Assembly: GCA_044507775.1 (NCBI GenBank)
Contig: JBIQIY010000007.1
Location: 1-64,000 of the forward strand
Length of the DNA stretch: 64,000 bases
Reading direction: 5' to 3'
Origin: Chryseosolibacter sp044507775
GTDB taxonomy: Bacteria; Bacteroidota; Bacteroidia; Cytophagales; Cyclobacteriaceae
Made by a program: the position numbers and the translations under genes. The notes beneath the pieces are model-generated. The model had not been told where the DNA came from and searched no databases. It saw only the letters and a program-made list of their open reading frames with translations. Of the stretch, positions 26,191-35,185 are shown in pieces (position 1 is the stretch's first letter; each line of letters starts with the position of its first letter).

Positions 26191-27202
26191 GCTTGGTTGT
26201 TGGTTGTTGGTTACTGGTTACTGGTTGTTGGTTGTTGGTTGTTGGTTGTTGGTTGCTGGTGTAATAGTCAAGGATGATTTGATCGATGGACTTGTCTCTG
26301 TGAAATCCAAGTTTGTCCGCTCTTTTTGTGTCGAAATTGGCGGGCCAGGTGAGCACGATCCGCTGAAGGAATTCATCCGGCTCGTAAGAGATCCGATCCG
26401 ACGTTTCCTTGCCGGCGATCTTGCCCAGGCTGTCGATCATTTCTTCGACAGACACTGTTAATCCTGGAAGTGTAATGATCCTGTCGTCGCCGAGCGCTGC
26501 CTCATCGATATTCGCTGCGTGGATGAGGTTTTTAACAACACTTCGCGGTGACTGGATCCAGAACCTGGAAGCCGCCGGCACGGGGTAAGTCGCGCGTTGT
26601 CCGTTGAGGGGCTCTCGAATAATGCCACTCAAAAAAGAAGATGTGGCAGCATTCGGCTTTCCGGGACGCACTGTAATAGTAGGCAACCGAACGCTTCGTC
26701 CATCGACGAAGCCCCTTCTGCTGTAGTCGTTGATCAGGAGTTCCACCATCGCCTTTTGAGTCCCATACGAACTGCGCGGCTTAGGACCCGTGCTGTCGGT
26801 AATCAGGTCCGAGGTGTCTCCACCGAAGACACCGCAGGAGCTTGAGAAAACGATTCGCGGGCGAAACGACGACTTCCTGCAGAACTCCAGCATCTGTAAA
26901 GAAGCGTGGAAGTTTACTTTCATCCCCAGGTCGAAATTCTTCTCCGCCTCTCCACTGACGATGGCCGCGAGATGAAAGATCAGATCCGGACGCGCACTCA
27001 ACAGTTGGCCGACCACGCCTTCTTCGCTGAAGTCTTTTACGTGATATTCAACCCGTGGATCATTAATCTTATCCTGTGGAAAGGCAACGTCCGCAAGCAT
27101 GAGATGGGAAATCTCTCCACTTGTCAATCCACCTTTTGTTAAAAGTTCTTTGGCCAACCGCCAGCCAATGAATCCGCCACCGCCTAGAATGAGAATACGC
27201 AT
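25964..27202 (-). CDS. NAD-dependent epimerase/dehydrogenase, D-erythronate dehydrogenase-like, with repeat-extended C-terminus
   Basis: 412 residues as read. Residues 1-314 form an extended SDR: GGGGFIGWRL at the N-terminus, catalytic Ser region FSSSCGVFG, YGTQK (YxxxK), and DenD-like features (RLPTITVRPG, GIIREPLNG, QSPRSVV). DenD proteins end at about this length. Residues 316-337 are encoded by a 7-bp tandem array (NQQPTT repeats) and the remaining 75 or so are an out-of-frame reading of the downstream SDR gene, rich in Arg, and probably not native. Any frame change in the array would end the protein near residue 325. Confidence 0.85.
   Translation of the reverse strand: MRILILGGGGFIGWRLAKELLTKGGLTSGEISHLMLADVAFPQDKINDPRVEYHVKDFSEEGVVGQLLSARPDLIFHLAAIVSGEAEKNFDLGMKVNFHASLQMLEFCRKSSFRPRIVFSSSCGVFGGDTSDLITDSTGPKPRSSYGTQKAMVELLINDYSRRGFVDGRSVRLPTITVRPGKPNAATSSFLSGIIREPLNGQRATYPVPAASRFWIQSPRSVVKNLIHAANIDEAALGDDRIITLPGLTVSVEEMIDSLGKIAGKETSDRISYEPDEFLQRIVLTWPANFDTKRADKLGFHRDKSIDQIILDYYTSNQQPTTNNQQPVTSNQQPTTKHDPSQQSFNHNRRRQRHWSCSSYRVIARRVDGGAGREARIVPERDGGGMCPGSDVGRSNGHKHSGKRDQTFHQNG
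26193..26255. repeat. Nine-unit TTGGTTG heptamer array inside the epimerase 3' end and upstream of the SDR start
   Basis: Nine consecutive 7-bp units on the plus strand: TTGGTTG x2, TTGGTTA, CTGGTTA, CTGGTTG, TTGGTTG x4. Read on the coding (minus) strand the TTA-containing units give TAA in two of the three frames; the epimerase frame is the only open one. The array lies directly before the SDR ATG. Confidence 0.95.
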
Positions 27203-27427
27203 ATGATCGGGTTAATGTGGGCCCGGCGATCAAGTTAGTAAAATTAGAACAAGCCGTAACTACCGGTCGTTACATCACCCGTGGTATTCCTGCAAATACC
27301 GATGAGAGCGACGTTGGAAATGATTGCCCGTGAAAACTGGCGCACTTGACCCCTTGAATGTCGTATTCAGACCGCATGGCTTTGCGATTTATTCTCTAGA
27401 TTCGATTCCTAATCAAAAAGCAAGGCC

Positions 27428-27802
27428 ATGAGACAATCAGATGCCAGAACCATTGACGCGTTCATTAAAGAGTTTCCCAAGGACGTTCAGAAGTTGCTAT
27501 CACAAGTGCGAACAACGATCCGCGATGCGGCACCGGAAGCCGAGGAGACAATCAGCTACGCGATACCGACTTTCAAGCTGAAAGGCAATCTCGTTCATTT
27601 CGCGGCATACAAGAATCACATCGGATTCTATCCAGGTTCCAGCGGAATTGCAGCATTCAAAAAAGAACTCTCGGGTTATCAGTCCGCGAAAGGATCGGTT
27701 CAGTTTCCTCTTGATCAACCCATACCGCTTGACCTGATCACCAGGATCGTTCGTTATCGTGTGCAGGAAAATCTTGAAAAAAGTAAGAAGAAAAAGGGCT
27801 GA
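27428..27802 (+). CDS. DUF1801 / YdhG-like protein
   Basis: 124 residues with the DUF1801 pattern: an N-terminal helical part (IDAFIKEFPKDVQKLL) and the core EAEETISYAIPTFKL followed by HFAAYKNHIGFYPG. Members related to Bacillus FrataxIn-like YdhG are called iron chaperones, but the evidence is thin across the family. The C-terminus is Lys-rich. It is probably transcribed with the next gene, 48 bp away. Confidence 0.88.
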   Translation: MRQSDARTIDAFIKEFPKDVQKLLSQVRTTIRDAAPEAEETISYAIPTFKLKGNLVHFAAYKNHIGFYPGSSGIAAFKKELSGYQSAKGSVQFPLDQPIPLDLITRIVRYRVQENLEKSKKKKG

Positions 27803-27850
27803 GCGGAAAGACGCATTTTGTAATCATCGTGACTTTCCGTACTTTCAACC

Positions 27851-28432
27851 ATGGCTCTAACCTTTCACTACAGCGGCAGCATCAAAAAAGAAGCATCCCT
27901 TTCCGAACTGATCGCCGAAGTCAAGGATATCGCAGAGATCAACGGTTGGAAATATCACATTTATGACAGCAACCTTCCTGCTACGGGCTTGGGTAAAGAT
28001 ACATTTGACGGAATGCTGTACGGAATCAGCTTCAATCCGACCGGTAGCGAGGCCGTTTGGTTATGTTTCTTATCAAACGGTCGGCTGACCTCACCCGAAC
28101 TCCTTCAGATTTACGGCGATACCGATAAGGTTACAGAGCGTAAGAACCTTTACCTCGTCTCCACGAAGACACAGTACGCCGGCATTGCGGCCCACAAGAT
28201 CATCATCAATCTCCTGAAATACATCCAGCGAAAATACCTCGCCGAATTCAAAGTTTATGACGAAGGTCAGTACTGGGAGACAGGTGATGAAATACTCCTC
28301 GAAGAGATCTTCCGTCGCTACAGTACTTCCACCAACGCTGTCGGACGCGCCCTTAATGTTTATGAGCGGTTGCCGAATGAAAGCGATGAAGACTATTTCA
28401 AGCGAATCCTCAAGAAGAAGGGCAATCCCTGA
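27851..28432 (+). CDS. Hypothetical cytosolic protein
   Basis: 193 residues, no signal peptide or membrane helix, mixed alpha/beta composition and a charged C-terminus (EDYFKRILKKKGNP). No family recognised. Codon use looks like that of its neighbours and the frame is uninterrupted, so it is likely a real gene. Confidence 0.7.
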   Translation: MALTFHYSGSIKKEASLSELIAEVKDIAEINGWKYHIYDSNLPATGLGKDTFDGMLYGISFNPTGSEAVWLCFLSNGRLTSPELLQIYGDTDKVTERKNLYLVSTKTQYAGIAAHKIIINLLKYIQRKYLAEFKVYDEGQYWETGDEILLEEIFRRYSTSTNAVGRALNVYERLPNESDEDYFKRILKKKGNP

Positions 28433-28606
28433 ACCAGAGCACGATATTGTCTCACAACCCTGCCGCGTATCCACCAGACGCCCGCTCTGCGCGCAACGCC
28501 CTGATACGGTCATACCCCTCACTTCCGTTTTTACCCCACATATGGAAAATCCGGGAAACTCCTCCGTTAAATCCGTTATCTTTCCAAATATTAGGTGCAA
28601 CCCACT

Positions 28607-30034
28607 ATGAAAATCTGGCTGCTCGCGGTGTTTGTTTTTTGCGCAACCTTTTCTTCGAAGGGACAGGGAGACGGCAAAGCTGCGTTGTCGGATGCGCTGC
28701 GCCTCATAGACGCCTGGCTTGAAACGGAGCAAGTGTATGACAGGCTACCGGGCATCTCTGTCGGCATTGTTAAAGACCAGGAATTGATCTGGAGCAAGGG
28801 GTACGGCGTTGCGGATATGAAGAAAAAAACTCCTGCCACACCGGAAACCATATACAGCATTTGTTCGATCACCAAGCTGTTCACCTCCATCGCGATCATG
28901 CAGTTGTATGAGCAGGGCAAACTGCGGCTGGATGACTCGCTCGTAACCATCTTACCGGAACACAGGATTCGTCAGCAATTCTCCGATAGTGGGCCGATCA
29001 CCATTCGAAGCCTCCTCACACATTCATCAGGGCTGCCGCGGGAATCGGACTTTCCTTACTGGTCCGGGCCTGACTACAAATTCCCGACGAAGGAACAGGT
29101 CGTGGAAAAACTCGACCATCAGGAAACTCTGTACCCCGCATCAACCTATTTTCAGTACAGCAACCTCGGCATGACCTTGCTTGGCGAAGTAGTGGAAAAA
29201 GTTTCGGGAAAACCATATGAAATTTACATACAGGAAAACATTCTGAAACCGCTGCGCCTGAACAACACGTTTTCAAAATTCCCCCGGGACCTTTGGGGCA
29301 CCAGGCTGGCTACAGGCTATTCGTCCATGACCCGGAGTGGCGCGCGCGAAATCCTGCCGCTGTTCGATGCGCAGGGAATACAGGCCGCCGCAGGATACTC
29401 TTCCACCGTTGAAGATCTTGCGCAGTTTGCGTCGTGGCAATTTCGTCTGATGAGCAATGGCGGAAAGGAAATTCTCCGGGCCTCTACGCTGAAAGAAATG
29501 CAACGCGTACACTGGGTTGACCCCGACTGGAAGATCCACTGGGGACTCGGATTTGTTGTTTTTCAAAACAACGGGAAAACACTCATGGGGCATTGGGGAT
29601 CCTGTCCGGGGTACCGCAGCATCCTCCTGATGGATCCGAAGGAAAAGCTCGCGTTCATAGTGCTAATCAACACCATGGAGAACCCGTGGAAATACGCAAG
29701 CCAGATGCGCAACATCCTGCTGAAGGGTGAGAATGAAAAAGGATCGCCCGCCAGTTCACGCAGCCTCGAAGAATACACAGGACTGTACAACGCCCAGCCG
29801 TGGGGATCGGAAAAGAAAGTGCTTACGTGGTACGGTCACCTCGCGGTCGTTGACCTCCCCTCTGATAATCCTCTGGAAGATATGACTCTCCTGCAACACA
29901 TCAGCGGTGATGTTTTTCGCCGCATCCGAAGGGATGATGACCTCGGCGAGGAAATCCGGTTCGAACGCGACGAGAATTCGGGAAAGGTGACGAAGATGTG
30001 GGGGCATAGCAACTATTTGATGAAGGTGAAGTAG
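28607..30034 (+). CDS. Secreted serine hydrolase, beta-lactamase class C / S12 family
   Basis: 475 residues from the ATG at 28607, which opens a signal peptide (MKIWLLAVFVFCATF). The S12 catalytic triad motifs are visible: SITK with Ser87-Lys90, YSN in FQYSNLGM, and an HxG motif (HWGSCPG). A C-terminal DUF3471-like tail follows. Substrates of such homologues range from peptides to esters; resistance is not implied. The stop codon runs straight into a GTGAGTx heptamer array. Confidence 0.92.
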   Translation: MKIWLLAVFVFCATFSSKGQGDGKAALSDALRLIDAWLETEQVYDRLPGISVGIVKDQELIWSKGYGVADMKKKTPATPETIYSICSITKLFTSIAIMQLYEQGKLRLDDSLVTILPEHRIRQQFSDSGPITIRSLLTHSSGLPRESDFPYWSGPDYKFPTKEQVVEKLDHQETLYPASTYFQYSNLGMTLLGEVVEKVSGKPYEIYIQENILKPLRLNNTFSKFPRDLWGTRLATGYSSMTRSGAREILPLFDAQGIQAAAGYSSTVEDLAQFASWQFRLMSNGGKEILRASTLKEMQRVHWVDPDWKIHWGLGFVVFQNNGKTLMGHWGSCPGYRSILLMDPKEKLAFIVLINTMENPWKYASQMRNILLKGENEKGSPASSRSLEEYTGLYNAQPWGSEKKVLTWYGHLAVVDLPSDNPLEDMTLLQHISGDVFRRIRRDDDLGEEIRFERDENSGKVTKMWGHSNYLMKVK

Positions 30035-30068
30035 TGAGTGGTGAGTGGTGAGTAGTGAGTGGTGAGTC
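30034..30068. repeat. Heptamer tandem array D, GTGAGTx units
   Basis: Five 7-bp units: GTGAGTG x2, GTGAGTA, GTGAGTG, GTGAGTC. It shares one base with the stop codon of the S12 hydrolase gene. Confidence 0.9.
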
Positions 30069-30081
30069 GCTCTTCCTGGGC

Positions 30082-30132
30082 CGTCATCCGGAGCGGCTCG
30101 TGCGCGGTGAGTGCGTGAGCGAAGGATCTCCG
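30082..30132. repeat. Possible interspersed non-coding repeat
   Basis: The segment starts CGTCATCCGGAGCG and ends GAGCGAAGGATCT, with GC-rich sequence between. Its ends look like the GTCATCCTGAGCG...GAGCGAAGGATC elements scattered in many bacterial genomes. Only one copy is in this window, so membership in a dispersed family is inference. Confidence 0.4.
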
Positions 30133-30187
30133 AAATTTACGTAAATCGTCAATTTAGGATCCTGAATCTTAAATTCTAAAGTCACAA

Positions 30188-32398
30188 ATGCAGTCCATCC
30201 TTGCAGTTGTATTTTTGGTAATCGCGGGCCGAGCAGTTGGTGGAGTGGGTGACGTTACGATCATCGATGGGCGGCACTACAGCAATGTTTTTGGTGAAAC
30301 GCGAAACTACCGCGTCTTTCTTCCTCCCGGATACGCTGAAAACGCTCCACTGGAATATCCTGTCATTTATTTTTTTCACGGCTGGTCCCAGCGGTACTTC
30401 GGGAGCAGTAACCCCTACGGAGATTTCGACAAGGGAGACGACAACGGAGGGGATAACATCGCCAATTTTGTCAGGGATCATGCGGTCATTGTTGTAAAAG
30501 CCGACGGTTACAACCGCAGCCCCGGCGAAGAGTATTACGTCCGTCCCTACAATGTGACACCCGTTGAAACCTATCGCCAGTTTCCCATTTATTTTCCGGA
30601 GCTGGTGGATCACATCGACACGCACTACCGCACGATCGCAAACCGTGAACACCGCGGCATCGCCGGATTGTCCATGGGCGGCTTCATGTCATTCTGGATC
30701 GGCGGAAAGTATCCGCACCTGGTCTCCGCGGCCGGCAGCTTTTGTGGCTCCGCGGAATTCGAAGTCGGTCCTAAAGATTTTCCCGTTGAATACCGTCACC
30801 TGGATATGTACAACAACTACGCGGGCATGAATGTGCGGCTGCACTACGGCGATAAGGACTTTATCCGCGGCTATCACGAGGACATTAACAAAGTCTGGCC
30901 CACCGTGATGGATCAATACAGCTACAAGGTATACGATGCCGCCCACTCAACGTGCGGTATGGGCGAGATGCTCGGCTTCATCCTTGATACGTTTAACAAT
31001 CCGCCTGCAAAACCTTCCCGCTGGAATCATATAGACGTGTACCCGGCATTTACCGTCTGGGATTATAAGGTGACGACCGATCGGATCGTTCCCGGATTCA
31101 CCATCCTGGAGAACGTCGACGAACGCGGCTTCAGGCTTTCCGTCAGAGAATTTCTGCCCGATGGACCTCTCATACCTTCAGTTGACGTCTCCGTCAGAAC
31201 GCCCCCGCTTTACGAGAAAAACCAGCACTACACGATCAGTTATATTGACACAAGAAATCTGCAGTCCATGCAGCGGGTTGTTCGCAGCGACAATGCCGGA
31301 AGGCTCGTCATTAACCTTAACGGAGGGTCGCACGAGATCGGTATCAACAAAACAAATGACAAGCCAAATATCGCCGTCGCATCTTTCGCCATCCGGTCCG
31401 GCGGTTGGGTAACGGCCGGCGAAGATGCAACTGTTGCACTACGGGTTGTCAATAAAGGTCTCGCGCCGGCGCAGAATGTTTACGCGACTGTAAAATCACC
31501 CCCGTCCGGCGGGCGCCAAAACGAGCGCATCCCCGTTGGCAACCTCTGCGCGAATGAATTCAGAGAGGTCTTAATCCGCTTTCGCGGAAATGCCGACACG
31601 GTGGAAGTAAAAAGGCTGACAATTACATTTTCCGATGACAAAAGAAATCACTGGTCACAGTCGCTGGATATCCCCGTAAGAAAGCAATATTCTGCCTTAA
31701 AAGATTTTGTACTGGCAGATGGAAAAGAATTTACAGTTGTCAAATCAGGCACCGATACCGAAACTGTTTTACTTGGCGAAGGCAATGGCGACGGGATTGC
31801 CAATCCCGGTGAATCGATCGTCGTGCTTGTGCGCGAACAGGGCAAACTCTGGCGTACCGAACTCATGGGCGAAAATGATTATATCAATCCGGAAGGTATC
31901 AATGTCCGAAAATCTGATAACTGGTCTTCATTCGATCATGTGGGCGCATCTGCGAAATACGACGTTCCCTTGATCGCATCCAATTGTCCCGAAGGTCGGG
32001 TGATCGAATTCCTGGCGGAGTACTGGCTGCCGGAGTATCCGTTACACATCGTCAGACGGGGAGTCGTCCGGTTTGCAGTAAGGGGAAAGGACACAACGCC
32101 TCCCGCTATCGGGCCAGTCTACGCGAGCGGCGACAACATCCTGCACGTCAGCGCTCGCGATGGTGCGAAGATAACGAACGTGAAGGCGACGTTGATCGAT
32201 CAGAAGGATACAAAGAAGTCCTTCACTGCCATTCTCACGGATGATGGTCAGGGAGGGGACCGGATCGCTTCGGATCTCCTGTTCAGTCATACGATACCAG
32301 ATCAGGTCTTTGGGATCTTTCGCGTCATTGTGGAAGCAGAAGATTCTTTCGGCAACCGGAGCGTGTTTGAGCCCGAGAATGGATTTGTTTTTCATTAG
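30188..32398 (+). CDS. Secreted esterase of the EsteraseD/feruloyl-esterase type with C-terminal Ig-like domains
   Basis: 736 residues with a signal peptide. Residues about 25-280 form an alpha/beta hydrolase: HGWS oxyanion region, nucleophile Ser162 in GLSMGG, an Asp near GDKDF and His in AAHSTCGMG. Residues about 300-736 look like several beta-sandwich domains, one CARDB-like (NIAVASFAIRSGG), and an end resembling a Y_Y_Y or Ig fold (AEDSFGNRS). It may act on plant or capsule carbohydrate esters; the target is not determined. Confidence 0.85.
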   Translation: MQSILAVVFLVIAGRAVGGVGDVTIIDGRHYSNVFGETRNYRVFLPPGYAENAPLEYPVIYFFHGWSQRYFGSSNPYGDFDKGDDNGGDNIANFVRDHAVIVVKADGYNRSPGEEYYVRPYNVTPVETYRQFPIYFPELVDHIDTHYRTIANREHRGIAGLSMGGFMSFWIGGKYPHLVSAAGSFCGSAEFEVGPKDFPVEYRHLDMYNNYAGMNVRLHYGDKDFIRGYHEDINKVWPTVMDQYSYKVYDAAHSTCGMGEMLGFILDTFNNPPAKPSRWNHIDVYPAFTVWDYKVTTDRIVPGFTILENVDERGFRLSVREFLPDGPLIPSVDVSVRTPPLYEKNQHYTISYIDTRNLQSMQRVVRSDNAGRLVINLNGGSHEIGINKTNDKPNIAVASFAIRSGGWVTAGEDATVALRVVNKGLAPAQNVYATVKSPPSGGRQNERIPVGNLCANEFREVLIRFRGNADTVEVKRLTITFSDDKRNHWSQSLDIPVRKQYSALKDFVLADGKEFTVVKSGTDTETVLLGEGNGDGIANPGESIVVLVREQGKLWRTELMGENDYINPEGINVRKSDNWSSFDHVGASAKYDVPLIASNCPEGRVIEFLAEYWLPEYPLHIVRRGVVRFAVRGKDTTPPAIGPVYASGDNILHVSARDGAKITNVKATLIDQKDTKKSFTAILTDDGQGGDRIASDLLFSHTIPDQVFGIFRVIVEAEDSFGNRSVFEPENGFVFH

Positions 32399-32584
32399 CG
32401 TGTACAGGGCTCTTGAAGTAAAAAAACGGGTCGTTCCAAGAAGGAATGCAAGCAAGGTTTGGTATCGACGCCTTCGTTTACGAACTTGACTGCCCGTGCA
32501 GGAAAAAAAATGAACAAGACGCCTGTAAATGAATTGTGTGATGCCGGCTGAAGTTGAAAGATGTTTTATACGAATATTTCAACA

Positions 32585-33556
32585 ATGAAAAAAAAGAAAG
32601 TAAACGTTGAGTCAAGAAGGGACTTCATTCGAAAATCCGTCCTTGCCGGTTCTCTGATTCCGCTGATCCAGGGTGGCGTGCTCGCAGGCACGAGACAAAA
32701 GCCTTTAGCCGCGAGTCCGCTGAAGGTTCACGTTTTTTCCAAACATCTTCAGTTCCTCAACTACCAGGATATGGCAGCCGCTGCCCGCGACATCGGTTTC
32801 GATGGCGTCGACCTCGCCGTCCGTCCGAAGGGACATGTGCTGCCGGAGCGCGTGGAAACCGATCTCCCGAAAGCCGTCGAAGCGATCCGGAAAGCGGGGC
32901 TCTCGCACACCATGATGACCACCGCCGTCGAGGATGCAAATAACAGCACCGACCGGAAACTGCTGGAGACAGCGGCCAAACTCGGTATCGGGTATTATCG
33001 TATGAACTGGTTCTCTTATCCGAAAAATCTCTCAATCCCGGAGGCGATACTCCAGTTTCAAGAAAAAATCAAAGGTCTGGGTACGCTGAACAAGAAGCTG
33101 GGAATCGTTGGGGCTTACCAGAACCACGCCGGGTTGCGCGCAGGAGCTTCTATCTGGGAGCTATGGGACATGGTACATGAGGCGGACAGAAATCACATGG
33201 GGGTGCAGTACGATATCCGCCATGCGGTTGTAGAGGGCGGACTGTCATGGAGAAATGGACTCAGGCTCATTGCCCCCACGATCAAGATGCTTGCGATCAA
33301 AGACTTCGTGTGGCGTAAAGAGAATGGTAGCTATGCTGTCCATAACGTTCCCCTCGGCGAGGGTATGGTTGATTTCAAAACCTATTTCTCTTTGCTGAAG
33401 GAGTACAACATCAATGTACCCATATCCCTCCACTTCGAATATCCGCTCGGCGGCGCGGAGCATGGCGGGTTTGATATCAACGTCGACAAGAACGTCGTGT
33501 TTGATGCCATGCGACGCGACCTTACGTGGTTGCGCGACGCCTGGAATGCCAGCTGA
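32585..33556 (+). CDS. Tat-exported sugar phosphate isomerase/epimerase-like protein
   Basis: 323 residues from the ATG at 32585; the in-frame ATG at 32561 only adds eight residues before the Lys-rich start. A twin-arginine signal (ESRRDFIRKSVLAG) precedes a TIM-barrel isomerase domain with likely metal-site stretches YQNHAG, YDIRHA and HFEYPLGG. It is followed by an exported enolase-superfamily enzyme and a GH140-like glycosidase, which suggests a shared extracytoplasmic sugar pathway. Confidence 0.88.
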   Translation: MKKKKVNVESRRDFIRKSVLAGSLIPLIQGGVLAGTRQKPLAASPLKVHVFSKHLQFLNYQDMAAAARDIGFDGVDLAVRPKGHVLPERVETDLPKAVEAIRKAGLSHTMMTTAVEDANNSTDRKLLETAAKLGIGYYRMNWFSYPKNLSIPEAILQFQEKIKGLGTLNKKLGIVGAYQNHAGLRAGASIWELWDMVHEADRNHMGVQYDIRHAVVEGGLSWRNGLRLIAPTIKMLAIKDFVWRKENGSYAVHNVPLGEGMVDFKTYFSLLKEYNINVPISLHFEYPLGGAEHGGFDINVDKNVVFDAMRRDLTWLRDAWNAS

Positions 33557-33715
33557 GAAGACATAAGAAGAAGCCGCATGTTTTGACGCCGGCACTGGAT
33601 AACGTTTACCGCTTGTGATGCGCCTTTGACCTTTCGACCTATCCAGGGTAGGAAGGCGGTGTGCTTATGACAGTATTACTTAAAAAGAACAAAGAACGAC
33701 TAATAACTATATCCC

Positions 33716-35128
33716 ATGAAACAAACTCTTAACCGCCGGCAATTTGTTCAATATTCGAGCGCCGGCCTGGCAGCCCTCGGGTTCACGGGCGCGCCAACTC
33801 CCACGGCAGGAAAATCAAAAGACGAAATGACTCCGGAAAAAAAGATACGCATCAAAAATGTTGACTCCAACTTTGAGCGGGAGCCGCTGACACCGTACCG
33901 CTTCAAGGGCAGTGTTGTCACGGAGGGCTGGCAGGTGGCAGCCTGGATGGAATCAGAATCCGGAATTCACAAGATCGGCATCGGCGGACAAGGGACACTC
34001 TGGTCTGACTCGACGGTGTTTGCGGCCCACTCCCCCACGGGCGGCAACGCCCTGATGTACGCGATGAGTGAACGCGCCTTGCAGATCATGAAGGGAAACT
34101 CTTTTACGAACCCAAACCAACTCCTGGACGATCTTCTTCCGGAAGTCTACGAGTATGGAAAAAAAATCACTGGCAATCCAAACCTGCGCAAGACCTTCGC
34201 ATTGAATTCACTGGTGTGCGTCGACAATGCCGCGTGGCTTCTCTATGCCGCGGAAAACAATATCAGGAATTTTGATGGTATGATTCCCGACCGGTATAAA
34301 CCAGGACTGTCATACAGGCACGAGAAAGTCGGTAGCATGCCATCGTTCAGCGTGGGTGCAGATGTGAAGAAGATCAAGGCCGCGGCCGATGAGGGATACT
34401 TCATCATGAAATTGAAAACAGGTTCATCCGGCACCCAAAAGGAAATGTTGGAAAAAGACATCGCGTTTTTAACCGCTGTTCATAAAGCGATCGGGCACTA
34501 TGAAACTCCTTACACCAAGAGCGGCAAGATTCCCTACTATTTCGACGCGAACGAGCGGTATGATGAAAAAGATACGCTTCTGCGATTTCTCGATCACGCC
34601 CGGAAGATCGGTGCTTTCGATCAGATCGCTGTCATTGAAGAACCCTTCGGCGAAAGGAATAACGCGTATGTCGGCGATATGGGCGTCACCATTGCCGCGG
34701 ATGAAAGCGCGCATACTCTTGAAGATGCGGCAGAGAGAATCGAACAGGGGTATGGCGCCATTGCGGTGAAGGCCATCGCCAAAACACTGAGCATGACAAT
34801 GCGCATTACGCAACTCGCATTCGAGAAGAAAATACCGTGCTTTTGCGCCGACCTTACCGTCAATCCCATCCTCGTAGATTGGAACAAGTGTGTGGCGGCG
34901 CGCCTGGCGCCGTTCCCCAACATCGGGATCGGTTTACAAGAAACGAACGGGCATCAGTATTACAAACACTGGGATACGATGATGACATACCATCCGAGAC
35001 CCAACGCGACCTGGATCAAATCAAAGGACGGCGTCTACATCACGGATAAGAGTTTCTACGATGAAAGTGGTGGTATCCTCTATCCTTCCGAACACTACGA
35101 GCAGATGTTCACACACGATGTCCAGTAG
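33716..35128 (+). CDS. Enolase-superfamily (mandelate racemase/muconate lactonizing type) protein with Tat signal
   Basis: 470 residues. N-terminal twin-arginine signal (LNRRQFVQYSSAGLAALGF). The barrel shows the expected order of catalytic and metal positions: KLKTG, FDANERY (Asp), IEEPF (Glu), AADES (Asp/Glu), then VKAIAK. The reaction is probably acid-sugar dehydration or epimerisation, but the substrate cannot be named. Exported enolase-superfamily members are less common than cytoplasmic ones. It is 12 bp upstream of the long GH140-like frame. Confidence 0.88.
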   Translation: MKQTLNRRQFVQYSSAGLAALGFTGAPTPTAGKSKDEMTPEKKIRIKNVDSNFEREPLTPYRFKGSVVTEGWQVAAWMESESGIHKIGIGGQGTLWSDSTVFAAHSPTGGNALMYAMSERALQIMKGNSFTNPNQLLDDLLPEVYEYGKKITGNPNLRKTFALNSLVCVDNAAWLLYAAENNIRNFDGMIPDRYKPGLSYRHEKVGSMPSFSVGADVKKIKAAADEGYFIMKLKTGSSGTQKEMLEKDIAFLTAVHKAIGHYETPYTKSGKIPYYFDANERYDEKDTLLRFLDHARKIGAFDQIAVIEEPFGERNNAYVGDMGVTIAADESAHTLEDAAERIEQGYGAIAVKAIAKTLSMTMRITQLAFEKKIPCFCADLTVNPILVDWNKCVAARLAPFPNIGIGLQETNGHQYYKHWDTMMTYHPRPNATWIKSKDGVYITDKSFYDESGGILYPSEHYEQMFTHDVQ

Positions 35129-35185
35129 TTCGCCCCGTATTTGCAACAAAAAAACGGTCCTGAAATAACAATCTCATTTCCGAAG

